This document shows positions 8,880 through 18,047 of a stretch of 64,000 nucleotides of DNA, in pieces (the first letter of the stretch is position 1; the number at the start of each line of letters is the position of its first letter). A program made the position numbers and the translations under genes. The notes below the pieces were generated by a model. The model was not told the origin of the DNA. It saw only the letters and a list, made by a program, of their open reading frames with translations, and searched no databases. Source of the DNA: Ruegeria sp. Alg231-54 (GTDB lineage: Bacteria; Pseudomonadota; Alphaproteobacteria; Rhodobacterales; Rhodobacteraceae); assembly GCF_900143525.1 (NCBI RefSeq), contig NZ_FREZ01000003.1, forward strand, positions 186,001-250,000, read 5' to 3'.

Positions 8880-9985
8880 ATATAAGCCTTGAACCCGGCA
8901 CAAAAGAAACCACCCGTCCGACCGAAAGCGAAGATATGCTGCAGTTTAATGTGACAAAACTTGCATCTGGCCTGATCGTCGCTGTTGTCATCGGCTGGCT
9001 GCTGGTGCTGGGCAAAAGCATCCTTCTTCCGGTGCTTTTGGGCATAATCGGAATATACATTCTGGACTCGACCGCTTCGACTATTGGCCGAGTTCCGGGG
9101 TTGCGCCACATACCACGCCGCGGGCGCCGTTTGCTTGCGCTGCTTGCCATATTTCTAACGCTGGTTCTGATAGGGGTCTTTCTTGAGGCAAACGCACAAG
9201 CGGTCGCCCAGAATATCCCGCGTTACCAAGCCAATTTAAAAGCGCTGATTGACTCGGCAATGGCGATGTTGGGCGTCAAAAAACTGCCAGATTGGTCCAC
9301 GATCGAGCAGACGATTGCCGGCAAGTTCGATATTTTGGGTTTTGTTCAGGGGACGCTTTCCACAGTGCAGGGTTTCGGGACGGTCATGTTGATGACAATC
9401 CTTTATATTGTGTTCATCCTGTCCGATCTGGATGACATGCCGGAAAAAGTTAGAAAGGCATTGGGTGATGCCGAAACAGCTGACCGGTCGCTGCAAATCG
9501 TCGCCCAGATCAACCAGAAGATTGGCAGCTACCTAAGCGCAAAGACCCTGATCAACGTCATTTTGGCTGTGATCTCATATGTGATCATGTTGTTGCTTGG
9601 GATCGAGTTCGCAATGTTCTGGGCCATATTGATCGGACTTTTGAACTATATCCCATATCTGGGTTCAATCGTGGGTGTTCTGTTTCCCGTCATGCTGAGC
9701 CTTGTGCAATTCGGCGGCATCTGGCACGCCGGTGTCGCGCTGATCGCGCTTATGGCCGCTCAGCTGTTTGTCGGAAACTTCCTTGAACCCCGCTTGGTCG
9801 GAAACTCGGTGAACCTGAGCGGATTTATGGTGCTGTTTTCGCTGACGATCTGGACCGCGATGTGGGGTCTGGCAGGCACCATATTGGCGATACCGTTGAC
9901 TGCCGTGGTGATGATCATCTTGTCGCAAATCCATTCTACGCGACCGCTGGCGATTTTGATGTCAGAAAGCGGCGAACTTGACTGA
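8876..9985 (+). CDS. AI-2E family transporter (PerM/YdiK-like)
   Basis: A polytopic inner-membrane protein of the AI-2E transporter (PerM) family. It has two closely spaced N-terminal helices, a less hydrophobic central domain (about residues 90-160) and a C-terminal bundle with the family stretch LLNYIPYLGSIVG and later FLEPRLVGNSVNLSG. Family members include Na+/H+ antiporters and proposed autoinducer-2 exporters; nothing here shows the substrate. The start given is a TTG that overlaps the previous stop. An ATG at 8936 is equally plausible and lies just before the first helix. The gene ends the rightward atu-like series and faces cpdB tail to tail. Confidence 0.8.
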   Translation: MNISLEPGTKETTRPTESEDMLQFNVTKLASGLIVAVVIGWLLVLGKSILLPVLLGIIGIYILDSTASTIGRVPGLRHIPRRGRRLLALLAIFLTLVLIGVFLEANAQAVAQNIPRYQANLKALIDSAMAMLGVKKLPDWSTIEQTIAGKFDILGFVQGTLSTVQGFGTVMLMTILYIVFILSDLDDMPEKVRKALGDAETADRSLQIVAQINQKIGSYLSAKTLINVILAVISYVIMLLLGIEFAMFWAILIGLLNYIPYLGSIVGVLFPVMLSLVQFGGIWHAGVALIALMAAQLFVGNFLEPRLVGNSVNLSGFMVLFSLTIWTAMWGLAGTILAIPLTAVVMIILSQIHSTRPLAILMSESGELD

Positions 9986-10040
9986 TTGCCCCCAAGCCCG
10001 GTTTTAGGTGCTGAAATAATTCGCCATCTTCGGTGCGCGA

Positions 10041-10066
10041 CCGCCACCCGTTAGTCGGGGTGGCGG
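10041..10066. terminator. strong hairpin between convergent genes
   Basis: Nine perfectly paired bases (CCGCCACCC with GGGTGGCGG) close an eight-base loop between the converging AI-2E transporter and cpdB genes. Neither strand follows it with a T run, so it may act as a 3'-end barrier rather than a classical intrinsic terminator. Confidence 0.5.
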
Positions 10067-10087
10067 CCGGCTAAAAATCTTTGGCGT

Positions 10088-12067
10088 TTAAAGTTTAATG
10101 CGGAACGCGGCGAAACCATCGGCGCCTTCGCCTGCGTCTTCGATCACCACTCCTTTGACATCGCTCATATAGTCGCGCGCTTTGGGGCCGGTTTCGAAAA
10201 GCACCGTGGTATCTGCAAGCGGGGCGAAGGACCAGTTGGCGTCCGCTTTTGGATCAATTGTACCCTGCTCAACAATATAGCGCACGATGACGTCGCGGTT
10301 GGTGTCTGGGGCCTCGAAAACAATCGTGTCGCCCAATGCGCCCGGGAAGGACCCGCCGCCAGACGCGCGGTAATTGTTGGTGGCGATGATGAACTCCATA
10401 TCGTCCGTAACCGGCGTGCCGTTGAAGGACAGGTTCACAATCCGCGCCGCGTCTGGGTTTACTTCTTCGCTTTTTGGTCCAAATCGCGAGGGTTGGGACA
10501 GGTCGATCTGATAGGTCACGCCGTCCATCACATCAAAATTGTAGGATGGGAACTCTGGGTTCAGCAGGATTGCGTCGGCTGAGCCCGGCTCGATCTGATT
10601 GAACATGCCTGCCGAACGCTCCAGCCAGCCTCGAACCTGTGCCCCGTTCACGCGGACCGCCCGCACGGTGTTCGGATAGAGATACAGGTCAGCCACATTT
10701 TTGATAGCCACATCGCCCACTGGAACGTCGGTATAATACTCTGGCCCACCACGGCCACCGGCCTTGAACGGGGCAGCGGCTGATAGGATGGGTAGCCCCT
10801 CGTGCTCGGTGCCCTTCATCATCTCTTCGACATACCATTTTTGTGCTATCGACACGATTTGCACCGACGGATCATCCGCGACTAGTGCGAAGTAGCTGTG
10901 CAAAGGCGCGGACGTCTTCCCAACGGCGCGGCGAACATATGCCAGTGTTTCGTCGTGATCTTTGGCGACCGAATCCAGCACGGTCTGGTCGTCGCCCACC
11001 AGCGCGGTGATTGAACGATCTTCGTTGCGCTTTGAGATCGGGCGCGCCTCGGACGTCGTCGTCACGACGCGCCATTCATTCCCGTCGCGTTCCAACAGCA
11101 AATCCAGCAGACCCAGATGCGAGCCCCAGAAACCGCCCATGACCGCTGGTTTGTCCATCAGCGTGCCTTTTTCGACATCAATACCCGGGCGATCCGCGAA
11201 GGTGGGCGAAGGGAAGACCAGATGATTGTGGCCCGTGACCAGCGCGTCGATGCCATCGACGCCGGCCAGCACGACCGAGGCGTTCTCCATGCCATCAGTG
11301 TGATCTGCCTCACCGATACCAGAATGCGACAGGGCGATGATCAGATCGCAGCCTTGCTCTTGCATCTCTGGCACATACGCTTGCGCCGTATCGACGATGT
11401 CGCGGGCCTGAACGTTGCCTTCCAGATGCTTGCGGTCCCAATTCATGATCTGAGGTGGGGTAAAGCCAATGACGCCAACCTTGATCGGATGCTTACTGCC
11501 GTCGCCCATTTCAATCTCGCGGTCGAGAATGGCGTAAGGCTTGACCAAAGTTTTGTCGTCGCGTGGCCCTGCGCCTTGCTCCTTGGCGATATTGGCCAAA
11601 ACGACCGGGAAATCTGCACCGGCGAGTGACTTTTCTAAAAAATCCAAGCCGTAATTGAACTCGTGGTTGCCTAAGGTCGCGGCGTCATAGCCCACGGTGT
11701 TGAATGCGGCGATGATCGGATGGCTGTCGCCTTCTTTCATGCCACGCTCATAAGCGATGTAATCGCCCATTGGGTTGCCCTGCAAAAAGTCGCCATTGTC
11801 CACAAGCAACGAGTTGGTTGCCTCTGACCGAATGTCATTGATGATCGATGCGGTGCGCGACAGGCCCACCGTATCGCGCGGCTTGTCTGCGTAGTAATCA
11901 TAAGGGAAGACATGCACATGGATATCGGTGGTTTCCATGATCCGAAGATGCGCCTGATTGTCGGCAGCGGCGGCCGAAAAAGGGTGCAGGGTGATTGCGG
12001 CGGCGCTGGCCGTGGTTGTGGCAAGGAACTGGCGGCGAGACATCGAAAAATGGCTGGAGGAGGTCAT
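10088..12067 (-). CDS. cpdB: 2',3'-cyclic-nucleotide 2'-phosphodiesterase/3'-nucleotidase, Tat-exported
   Basis: A periplasmic phosphatase that opens 2',3'-cyclic nucleotides and removes 3' phosphates to release nucleosides. The metallophosphatase domain shows metal motifs in order: TTDIHVHVFPYDYY, DNGDFLQGNP, GNHEFNYG, SHSGIGEADH and GHNHLVFP. A C-terminal 5'-nucleotidase domain follows, with NNYRASGGGSFPG. The METTDIH/DYY signature resembles CpdB more than UshA. I place the start at 12067: an AAAGG site precedes it, and the protein then begins with a twin-arginine signal (MSRRQFLA) and an Ala-rich region ending in AAAA. The longer frame to 12211 would bury this signal. It is a single gene, divergent from the biotin operon across 389 bases. 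Confidence 0.87.
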   Translation of the reverse strand: MTSSSHFSMSRRQFLATTTASAAAITLHPFSAAAADNQAHLRIMETTDIHVHVFPYDYYADKPRDTVGLSRTASIINDIRSEATNSLLVDNGDFLQGNPMGDYIAYERGMKEGDSHPIIAAFNTVGYDAATLGNHEFNYGLDFLEKSLAGADFPVVLANIAKEQGAGPRDDKTLVKPYAILDREIEMGDGSKHPIKVGVIGFTPPQIMNWDRKHLEGNVQARDIVDTAQAYVPEMQEQGCDLIIALSHSGIGEADHTDGMENASVVLAGVDGIDALVTGHNHLVFPSPTFADRPGIDVEKGTLMDKPAVMGGFWGSHLGLLDLLLERDGNEWRVVTTTSEARPISKRNEDRSITALVGDDQTVLDSVAKDHDETLAYVRRAVGKTSAPLHSYFALVADDPSVQIVSIAQKWYVEEMMKGTEHEGLPILSAAAPFKAGGRGGPEYYTDVPVGDVAIKNVADLYLYPNTVRAVRVNGAQVRGWLERSAGMFNQIEPGSADAILLNPEFPSYNFDVMDGVTYQIDLSQPSRFGPKSEEVNPDAARIVNLSFNGTPVTDDMEFIIATNNYRASGGGSFPGALGDTIVFEAPDTNRDVIVRYIVEQGTIDPKADANWSFAPLADTTVLFETGPKARDYMSDVKGVVIEDAGEGADGFAAFRIKL

Positions 12068-12405
12068 TCGGAACCTTTCAATATGTTGGCTAACGCGCCT
12101 TCTGCATGACTTACAAAACAATCTTGTGACACCGGTATCCAACGCGTTTGCAGCGGCGCGGCGCATGCGGGAATGTTCGGTACTGATGCCCATTGTGATC
12201 TGCTTGCCCAATCATGGCAACATATGTCGTTTTGAGACGGTGGATTATCGCGCGGCGCATATTGCGGAAATGGCGGCATCCGCATTGGGGCAGAATGCTC
12301 CGTATCGTTTGCCAAAGCGTCGTTGGTACAGCGGGCTATCGCAAGCATCCGCGTTTTTCCGCCTGAGTGACGCAGAAGGTAGATTCTGGTTGTGATAGCG
12401 GTCTT
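12068..12405. other. intergenic region between cpdB and the bio operon, no gene seen
   Basis: This stretch separates the divergent cpdB and bioB. Short open frames on both strands lack ribosome-binding sites and family resemblance, and I see no RNA gene. It must hold the cpdB promoter and probably part of the bio promoter. The BioR boxes begin immediately to its right. Confidence 0.5.
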
Positions 12406-12415
12406 TATCTATAAA
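12406..12415. promoter_or_regulatory. BioR box 1
   Basis: TTATCTATAA matches exactly the published BioR consensus TTATMKATAA of alphaproteobacteria, where the GntR-family repressor BioR controls biotin genes. It lies 42 bases upstream of the bioB start codon. A second copy follows with centres 40 bp apart, close to four helical turns. Confidence 0.85.
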
Positions 12416-12445
12416 AGAGTGCATAGCCATGAGAGTTTTCGAAAA

Positions 12446-12455
12446 GTATCTATAA
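12446..12455. promoter_or_regulatory. BioR box 2, abutting the bioB start codon
   Basis: GTATCTATAA matches nine of ten positions of the BioR consensus and ends one base before the bioB ATG. The shared 11-base core TATCTATAAAA occurs at both sites. Its position covers the ribosome-binding region of bioB, whose Shine-Dalgarno is correspondingly weak, so a bound repressor there would block the very start of the transcript. No bioR gene is seen in the window. Confidence 0.75.
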
Positions 12456-12456
12456 A

Positions 12457-13437
12457 ATGAAAAACACTGCCCCGATATGGTCCCGTGAGGCTGCTCAAGC
12501 TCTGTATGACCTTCCGCTGATGGATTTGCTGTTTCGCGCGCAGACAGTGCACCGCGAGAACTTTGATCCAAACAAGGTCCAGACATCGAAACTGCTGTCG
12601 ATCAAAACAGGTGGCTGTGCCGAAGATTGCGCCTATTGCTCGCAATCAGCACGGAACGGATCAAAGCTGTCGGCCTCGAAACTGATTGAGGTTCAGCGCG
12701 TTCTGACCGAAGCCCGCAAGGCCCGCGACGGCGGGGCAACCCGTTTCTGCATGGGTGCCGCATGGCGCGAACCCAAGGACCGCGACATGGATGCGCTTGT
12801 CGCAATGGTCGAAGGTGTGCGCGAGATGGGGATGGAAACCTGCATGACCCTTGGCATGCTGGACGATAATCAGGTGATCCGTTTGCGTGATGCCGGGCTG
12901 GACTACTACAACCACAACATCGACACGTCCGAGCGGTACTATCCTGAAGTTATCACCACTCGCACCTTTGCGGACCGCATTGACACGATGAACCGCGTGC
13001 AGGAAGCGGGTATCAAGGTCTGTTCCGGCGGTATCCTTGGACTGGGCGAAGAGGTTCAGGACCGTGTCGATATGCTGGTCACCTTGGCCAATATGAACCC
13101 GGCACCGGATTCGGTGCCGATCAACATGTTGATGCCGCAAGAAGACACGCCTCTGGCAGACGCCAAACCGATCGATCCGATCGACTTTGTGCGGGTAATA
13201 GCCGTTGGGCGGATCATGATGCCACAGTCTTATGTACGGCTTTCCGCCGGGCGCAGCGATATGAGTGAGGAATTGCAAGCCATGTGCTTTTTCGCCGGTG
13301 CGAACTCGATCTTTGTTGGTGAAACGCTTTTGACGGCAGAAAACCCCGAAGAAGACACTGATGCCATTTTGTTTGCCAAGCTTGGGTTGCAGGCAGAAAC
13401 GTCGGTTGAAAAATCCTGTCTGGATGCTGCTGAATGA
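12457..13437 (+). CDS. bioB: biotin synthase
   Basis: Radical SAM enzyme that inserts sulfur into dethiobiotin as the last step of biotin synthesis. The 326-residue protein carries the [4Fe-4S] motif C54-x3-C58-x2-C61 within [13 protein letters not shown], and also the conserved stretches [12 protein letters not shown] and GGILGLGE. The start is set by alignment to the family N-terminus (the WS-x5-ALYDLP-x2-DLLFRAQ pattern); the SD is poor because a BioR box occupies that region. It is the first gene of a six-gene operon and overlaps bioF by ATGA. Confidence 0.97.
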   Translation: MKNTAPIWSREAAQALYDLPLMDLLFRAQTVHRENFDPNKVQTSKLLSIKTGGCAEDCAYCSQSARNGSKLSASKLIEVQRVLTEARKARDGGATRFCMGAAWREPKDRDMDALVAMVEGVREMGMETCMTLGMLDDNQVIRLRDAGLDYYNHNIDTSERYYPEVITTRTFADRIDTMNRVQEAGIKVCSGGILGLGEEVQDRVDMLVTLANMNPAPDSVPINMLMPQEDTPLADAKPIDPIDFVRVIAVGRIMMPQSYVRLSAGRSDMSEELQAMCFFAGANSIFVGETLLTAENPEEDTDAILFAKLGLQAETSVEKSCLDAAE

Positions 13438-14567
13438 AAGCACTGAGTCGGTTGAACTCGATGCTTGAACTGTTGGACACCCGACACCGCCGCCGGGTGT
13501 TGGCACCACCGCGCGGCCTGGATTTTGCGTCCAATGATTACCTCGGATTGGCGCAATCGTCATTCCTGCGCGATGCCGCGCAAGCGGCATTGGCGCAGGG
13601 CGTGCCGCTGGGATCCGGTGGTTCCCGTCTTTTGCGGGGCAATCATCCCGAACATGAGGCGCTTGAACACGAGGCCGCCGCCTTTTTTGATGCTGAGGCT
13701 GCTTTGTTCATGGGCGGAGGATTCCAGGCCAATCAGGCGATTTTCTCGACCCTTCCTGCCGCCGAAGATCTGATCCTTTACGATGCTTTGGTTCATGCAA
13801 GTGCGCATGAAGGCATGCGGATGGGACGCGGCCAAACACGTGCCTTTGCTCATAATGACGTGACCGCAGCACGTCTGGCCATTGAGGCGTGGGTGGCAAA
13901 AGGAGGGTCTGGCCAAATCTGGATCGCCGTGGAAAGCATCTATTCCATGGAAGGCGACATTGCGCCCTTGGCCGCGCTGTCTGATCTGGCCTGTGAACAC
14001 GGTGCCATATTGGTCGTGGATGAGGCTCATGCGACCGGAGTATTTGGCCCGAACGGTAAGGGTCTGGCGCATGGCATCAAGGCTGAGTTGCTAACTTTGC
14101 ACACATGCGGCAAAGGGTTGGGGGTTTCGGGCGGATTGATTTGCGGCCCTCGGGTGATGATCGAAACACTGATCAACCGCGCACGTCCGTTTATCTTTGC
14201 CACGGCCCCATCGCCATTCAACGCAGCCCTCGTTCGTGCGGTTCTACAGCATCTTCAAACAGATAGCTTGCTGGCCCAGAATGCCCTGTCCCGCATTCGC
14301 CACGCGCATGCCGCCGCAAGTCAGATCGGAACACCCCAAGTGGCGCTGAACAGCCAGATTATCCCCATAATTCTGGACGATGACGCCAAAACAATGGAAA
14401 TGGCTGCGACGTTACAGGCCAAAGGTTTTGATGTCCGTGGTATCCGGCCGCCGACCGTGCCACGGGGCACGTCGCGCCTGCGCGTGTCGATCACTGGCAA
14501 CGTGGGCAAGGATGACATAAGCGCCCTGTTCGAAACGCTGGCGCATCAACAGACGGAGGCGGCATGA
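13434..14567 (+). CDS. bioF: 8-amino-7-oxononanoate synthase
   Basis: PLP enzyme that condenses pimeloyl-ACP (or pimeloyl-CoA) with alanine to give 8-amino-7-oxononanoate. At 377 residues it has the usual length for the alpha-oxoamine synthase family. Visible marks are [10 protein letters not shown] near the N-terminus, the substrate stretch [22 protein letters not shown] with the PLP-contacting Asp, and the Schiff-base Lys in HTCGKGLG. It begins inside the bioB stop and ends inside the bioD start, both ATGA overlaps. Confidence 0.95.
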   Translation: MKALSRLNSMLELLDTRHRRRVLAPPRGLDFASNDYLGLAQSSFLRDAAQAALAQGVPLGSGGSRLLRGNHPEHEALEHEAAAFFDAEAALFMGGGFQANQAIFSTLPAAEDLILYDALVHASAHEGMRMGRGQTRAFAHNDVTAARLAIEAWVAKGGSGQIWIAVESIYSMEGDIAPLAALSDLACEHGAILVVDEAHATGVFGPNGKGLAHGIKAELLTLHTCGKGLGVSGGLICGPRVMIETLINRARPFIFATAPSPFNAALVRAVLQHLQTDSLLAQNALSRIRHAHAAASQIGTPQVALNSQIIPIILDDDAKTMEMAATLQAKGFDVRGIRPPTVPRGTSRLRVSITGNVGKDDISALFETLAHQQTEAA

Positions 14568-15184
14568 GCGCTGTTATTGTCTCGGGCACCGACACCGGCG
14601 TCGGAAAAACGGTTTTTGCTGCAGGCCTGACGGCCGCGCTTGGCGCGACCTATTGGAAGCCGGTGCAATCCGGGCTTGAAGATGCAACGGACACAGAAAC
14701 CGTCGCGACACTTTCCGGTGCCGAAATTTTGCCGGAAGCCTATCGGCTGAACATGCCAGCCTCACCACATTTGTCGGCCGAAGACATGCGCGTCGAGATT
14801 TCGCCGGATCGGCTTGCGCTGCCGCAGGTCAACGGGCCCTTGGTCGTCGAGGGGGCAGGCGGGATCATGGTGCCGCTGAACCGCAAGACCTTTTTCCTTG
14901 ACGTCATCTCGGTGTGGCAGGCACCCGTGGTTCTGGTGGCCAGAACCGCGTTGGGCACGATCAACCACACTACCCTGTCCCTGATGGCCTTGCGGGGTGC
15001 AGGTTGCAACGTCGTCGGCGTAGCATTCGTAGGCGACGCCGAGCCGGAGGTTGAACAAACCATCGCCGAGATGTGTCAGGTTACCCATTTGGGACGCTTG
15101 CCGTATCTTGAAACCCTGTCGCGGGGAACGCTGTCGGATGCTTTCGATGCGATTGACACAGCAACAATTCGGAGGGCTCTGTGA
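14564..15184 (+). CDS. bioD: ATP-dependent dethiobiotin synthetase
   Basis: Closes the ureido ring of dethiobiotin from 7,8-diaminononanoate, CO2 and ATP. The 206-residue protein begins with the P-loop SGTDTGVGKT and contains YWKPVQSG and the VVEGAGGIMVPL stretch typical of BioD. It is slightly shorter than the E. coli enzyme, but no motif is missing. It is linked by 4-base overlaps to bioF (ATGA) and to bioA (GTGA). Confidence 0.95.
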   Translation: MSAVIVSGTDTGVGKTVFAAGLTAALGATYWKPVQSGLEDATDTETVATLSGAEILPEAYRLNMPASPHLSAEDMRVEISPDRLALPQVNGPLVVEGAGGIMVPLNRKTFFLDVISVWQAPVVLVARTALGTINHTTLSLMALRGAGCNVVGVAFVGDAEPEVEQTIAEMCQVTHLGRLPYLETLSRGTLSDAFDAIDTATIRRAL

Positions 15185-16467
15185 CCGCTCTGGAGTTTGA
15201 TGCCCGCCACCTTTGGCATCCCTATACGAATGTTCTGAACCCCGGTCCGATGCATCTGATCACCGAGGCCGAAGGGGTATGGCTGACCCGGGAAGACGGC
15301 ACTCGGATGATCGACGCAATGTCGTCGTGGTGGTGTGCGGTGCACGGGCATCGTCATCCGGGCATTACTGCTGCGATGCAGGAACAGCTGCGGCAAATGC
15401 CCCATGTCATGTTCGGTGGCCTGACGCATCGACCCGCAATTGACCTGGGCCGCAAGCTGGTCGAGCTGTTGCCTGACGGACTGGATCGCATTTTCTACAG
15501 CGACAGCGGATCGGTCGCGATTGAAGTCGCTTTGAAAATGGCCGTGCAGTTTCAGATGGCGCTGGGTCACACGGGGCGCACGCAGTTTGCGACCATTCAC
15601 GGCGGTTATCACGGGGACACATGGAAAGCGATGAGCGTCTGCGACCCCGAGAATGGGATGCATGGGCTGTTCAGTGGCGCGCTGTCAATCCAACATTTCC
15701 TGCCACGCCCGCCGATATCGTTTGAGCAGGAATGGACGGATGATCCAACCCTGAATGGGCTGGATGCTTTGGAAGAGCTGCTGGAAACCAAGGCCGATCA
15801 AATCGCGGCCCTGATCCTTGAGCCTGTGGTGCAGGGCGCGGGTGGTATGTACTTCTATCACCCCAAGTGGCTAAAAGGCGCGCAAGACCTGTGTAAAGCA
15901 CATGGAATTCTTGTGATTTTTGACGAAATCGCGACCGGGTTTGGTCGCACGGGCGAACTGTTCTCGATGAACCACGCCGAAGTGGTTCCGGACATCATCT
16001 GTTTGGGCAAAGCTTTGACTGGCGGCCATATTACTCTGGCCGCGACCGCCACGACTGAAGATGTCGCGCGCCGAATTGGGGAAAGCGAAGCCAGCGTTTT
16101 GATGCATGGCCCGACCTATATGGCCAACCCGCTGGCCTGTTCTGCCGCGGTGGCCAGTCTGGAACAATTATCGATCAGAGATTGGCACGCCGAAGTGCAC
16201 GCGATCGCCGACCAGATGAAGCAAGAGCTTGCCCCCGCACGTGAATTGCCAGGCGTTGCCGATGTGCGCGTGCTTGGCGCGATCGGGGTCATCGAAATGG
16301 AGCGATGGGTTGATCCTGCGGTTGCGCATGCGCTCGCACCCGATACCGGCGTTTGGTTGCGCCCGTTTGCCCGCAACATCTATTGCATGCCGCCTTACAT
16401 CATCTCTGCGAATGAATTGAGCCGTGTAACATCGGCCATGATCTCGCTCGTCAAAGGCATGTCATGA
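15181..16467 (+). CDS. bioA: adenosylmethionine-8-amino-7-oxononanoate aminotransferase
   Basis: PLP aminotransferase that converts 8-amino-7-oxononanoate to 7,8-diaminononanoate with S-adenosylmethionine as amino donor. At 428 residues it matches the family. Motifs include RHLWHPYT near the N-terminus, SSWWCAVHGHRHP, YSDSGSVAIEVALKMA, HGGYHGDTWKAMSVCDP, DEIATGFGRTG and the PLP Lys in CLGKALTGG. The start is GTG inside the bioD stop, preceded by a good GGAGG site. Confidence 0.96.
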   Translation: MTALEFDARHLWHPYTNVLNPGPMHLITEAEGVWLTREDGTRMIDAMSSWWCAVHGHRHPGITAAMQEQLRQMPHVMFGGLTHRPAIDLGRKLVELLPDGLDRIFYSDSGSVAIEVALKMAVQFQMALGHTGRTQFATIHGGYHGDTWKAMSVCDPENGMHGLFSGALSIQHFLPRPPISFEQEWTDDPTLNGLDALEELLETKADQIAALILEPVVQGAGGMYFYHPKWLKGAQDLCKAHGILVIFDEIATGFGRTGELFSMNHAEVVPDIICLGKALTGGHITLAATATTEDVARRIGESEASVLMHGPTYMANPLACSAAVASLEQLSIRDWHAEVHAIADQMKQELAPARELPGVADVRVLGAIGVIEMERWVDPAVAHALAPDTGVWLRPFARNIYCMPPYIISANELSRVTSAMISLVKGMS

Positions 16468-17084
16468 AACAGCGGTGGTTATCGCGTTCGGGAACGGATG
16501 AATTGATCCTGATTTTTGGTGGTTGGGCGCTGGGGGCTGCGCCTTTTACTGGACTTACAGGGCGCGGCGATGTGCTATTCGTCGACGACTTCCGCCACTT
16601 TGACGATCCTCTGCCTGATATTGCGCAATATGACCGCGTCAATTTGATTGCCTTTTCTTTTGGCGTCGCATCTGCGGGCCACTGGCTGGCGCAAACTGGG
16701 TTTCGTCCCGATCGGCTGATTGCTGTCAGTGGCACGCTATGTCCGGCTGACCCCGAGCGTGGAATCGCGCCGGATATGATCCGCGCCACGGCGGAAAACC
16801 TGACCGCAGCCAGTTTCTCAAAGTTCTGCCGCCGTGCCGGATTGAACGGGCCGGTTCCTGAAATTGATCTGGAGGCTGCGCAGGCAGAGCTTCACGCCGT
16901 GATCGACCGTGGTGGCGCACCCGAAGTGGCGTTTGACCGGATTTGGATCCCCCAGCGGGACCGTATTATCCCGACCCCCGCGCAAGAGGCGGCATGGGCG
17001 CACCAACAATCTGCCGTGCGTGGTATTGCCGCCCCGCATGTTCCGTTTCGCGACAGCCAGAACTGGCAGGAGTGGATCTCATGA
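16464..17084 (+). CDS. bioG: BioG-type pimeloyl-ACP methyl ester esterase (DUF452)
   Basis: Cleaves pimeloyl-ACP methyl ester to free pimeloyl-ACP, ending the disguised fatty-acid-synthesis route that BioC opens; it replaces BioH. The 206-residue alpha/beta-hydrolase-like protein carries the compact nucleophile elbow AFSFG (about residue 58) and a C-terminal His in APHVPF. Low overall similarity and small size are typical of BioG. The assignment rests on sequence plus position between bioA and bioC, with ATGA overlaps on both sides. Confidence 0.9.
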   Translation: MKQRWLSRSGTDELILIFGGWALGAAPFTGLTGRGDVLFVDDFRHFDDPLPDIAQYDRVNLIAFSFGVASAGHWLAQTGFRPDRLIAVSGTLCPADPERGIAPDMIRATAENLTAASFSKFCRRAGLNGPVPEIDLEAAQAELHAVIDRGGAPEVAFDRIWIPQRDRIIPTPAQEAAWAHQQSAVRGIAAPHVPFRDSQNWQEWIS

Positions 17085-17839
17085 ACGTGCAGATCGCGGA
17101 CCGCGTCCAGCGCAGTTTCAGCCGCAGTTTCCGCAGCTATCACGGCTCGGCCAGCCAGCAGGCCAAAATCGCGGATCGGCTGGTCCATGAGATGCGGGCC
17201 GGCGGCGCACCGCATCGTTTCGCGACCGGATTGGAATTTGGCTGTGGTACCGGCCACCTCACGCATCGGGTGTGTAGCGCATTCGATATTGGCCAGTTGA
17301 CGGTCAATGACCTGTCGCCCGAAGCAGCTGAGACCGCAACAGCGGTCGGCGCAGACTTTTTGTGTGGTGATGCCAAAACTGTTGAATGGCCGTTTCAGCC
17401 AAACCTAATTACGTCAGCGTCTATGGTCCAATGGTTGCATGACCCTGCAACCTTTCTACAACGCGCAGCCAAAGCATTGGCTCCAGGTGGGTGGTTGGCG
17501 GTTTCAGGCTTTGGACCGGAACAATATCGGGAGCTGGTGAAAGTAGGGTCAACTGCCAAAGCGCCGGGCTTGCGCCGATCTGAAGATTTGGCCGCGGCAG
17601 TCGAAGGCCAATTAGAGATTATCAGTTGCGGCGAAAACCTTTCTGCACTGCACTTTGATACGCCCCGAGGCGTTCTCAATCACCTTCGAAGAACTGGGGT
17701 CAACGGGCGCGCGCAGAAGGTCTGGACCAAAACCAGTCTTGCCCAATTCTCGGAACAATATGTCCGACACTTTGGCGACGATGATGGCGTGTCCCTGACA
17801 TATAACCCAACTTGGATCGTGGCTCGCAAACATGGCTGA
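17081..17839 (+). CDS. bioC: malonyl-ACP O-methyltransferase
   Basis: Methylates malonyl-ACP with S-adenosylmethionine so that the fatty acid machinery can build pimeloyl-ACP. The 252-residue class I methyltransferase has the SAM motif EFGCGTGHLT (about residue 47), NDLSPEA, and the BioC-like N-terminus VQRSFSRSFRSYHGSASQQ. I use the ATG at 17081, which overlaps the bioG stop as ATGA. The frame is open 138 bases further upstream, but that part has no homology and runs inside bioG. It is the last gene of the operon. Confidence 0.94.
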   Translation: MNVQIADRVQRSFSRSFRSYHGSASQQAKIADRLVHEMRAGGAPHRFATGLEFGCGTGHLTHRVCSAFDIGQLTVNDLSPEAAETATAVGADFLCGDAKTVEWPFQPNLITSASMVQWLHDPATFLQRAAKALAPGGWLAVSGFGPEQYRELVKVGSTAKAPGLRRSEDLAAAVEGQLEIISCGENLSALHFDTPRGVLNHLRRTGVNGRAQKVWTKTSLAQFSEQYVRHFGDDDGVSLTYNPTWIVARKHG

Positions 17840-18047
17840 GTGCCGCTACCAATCAATTCCCTCATAGGCTTCGGTTTGGATACACGAGATCTCAGAGCCC
17901 GGGTTGGTCAGTACCGCTTCGGCCAATAGACGCTGCTTTCCTACTTGTTGAAGCTGGTGCAGATGACAATGGAAAGCGCATTCAGCGAGCGGTAGTTTAC
18001 AGCTGTAAGGTCTTGTAATTATGGACCATTCCTGCTTGCCGGCGCGG

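Noticed and set aside
11958-12395. 145-residue plus-strand frame upstream of bioB
   Set aside because: Its first half is antisense to cpdB, and the remainder has no SD and no family resemblance. It ends just before the BioR boxes.
12661-13590. 309-residue minus-strand frame over bioB and the bioF start
   Set aside because: It is antisense to well-identified enzymes and has no ribosome-binding site or family similarity.
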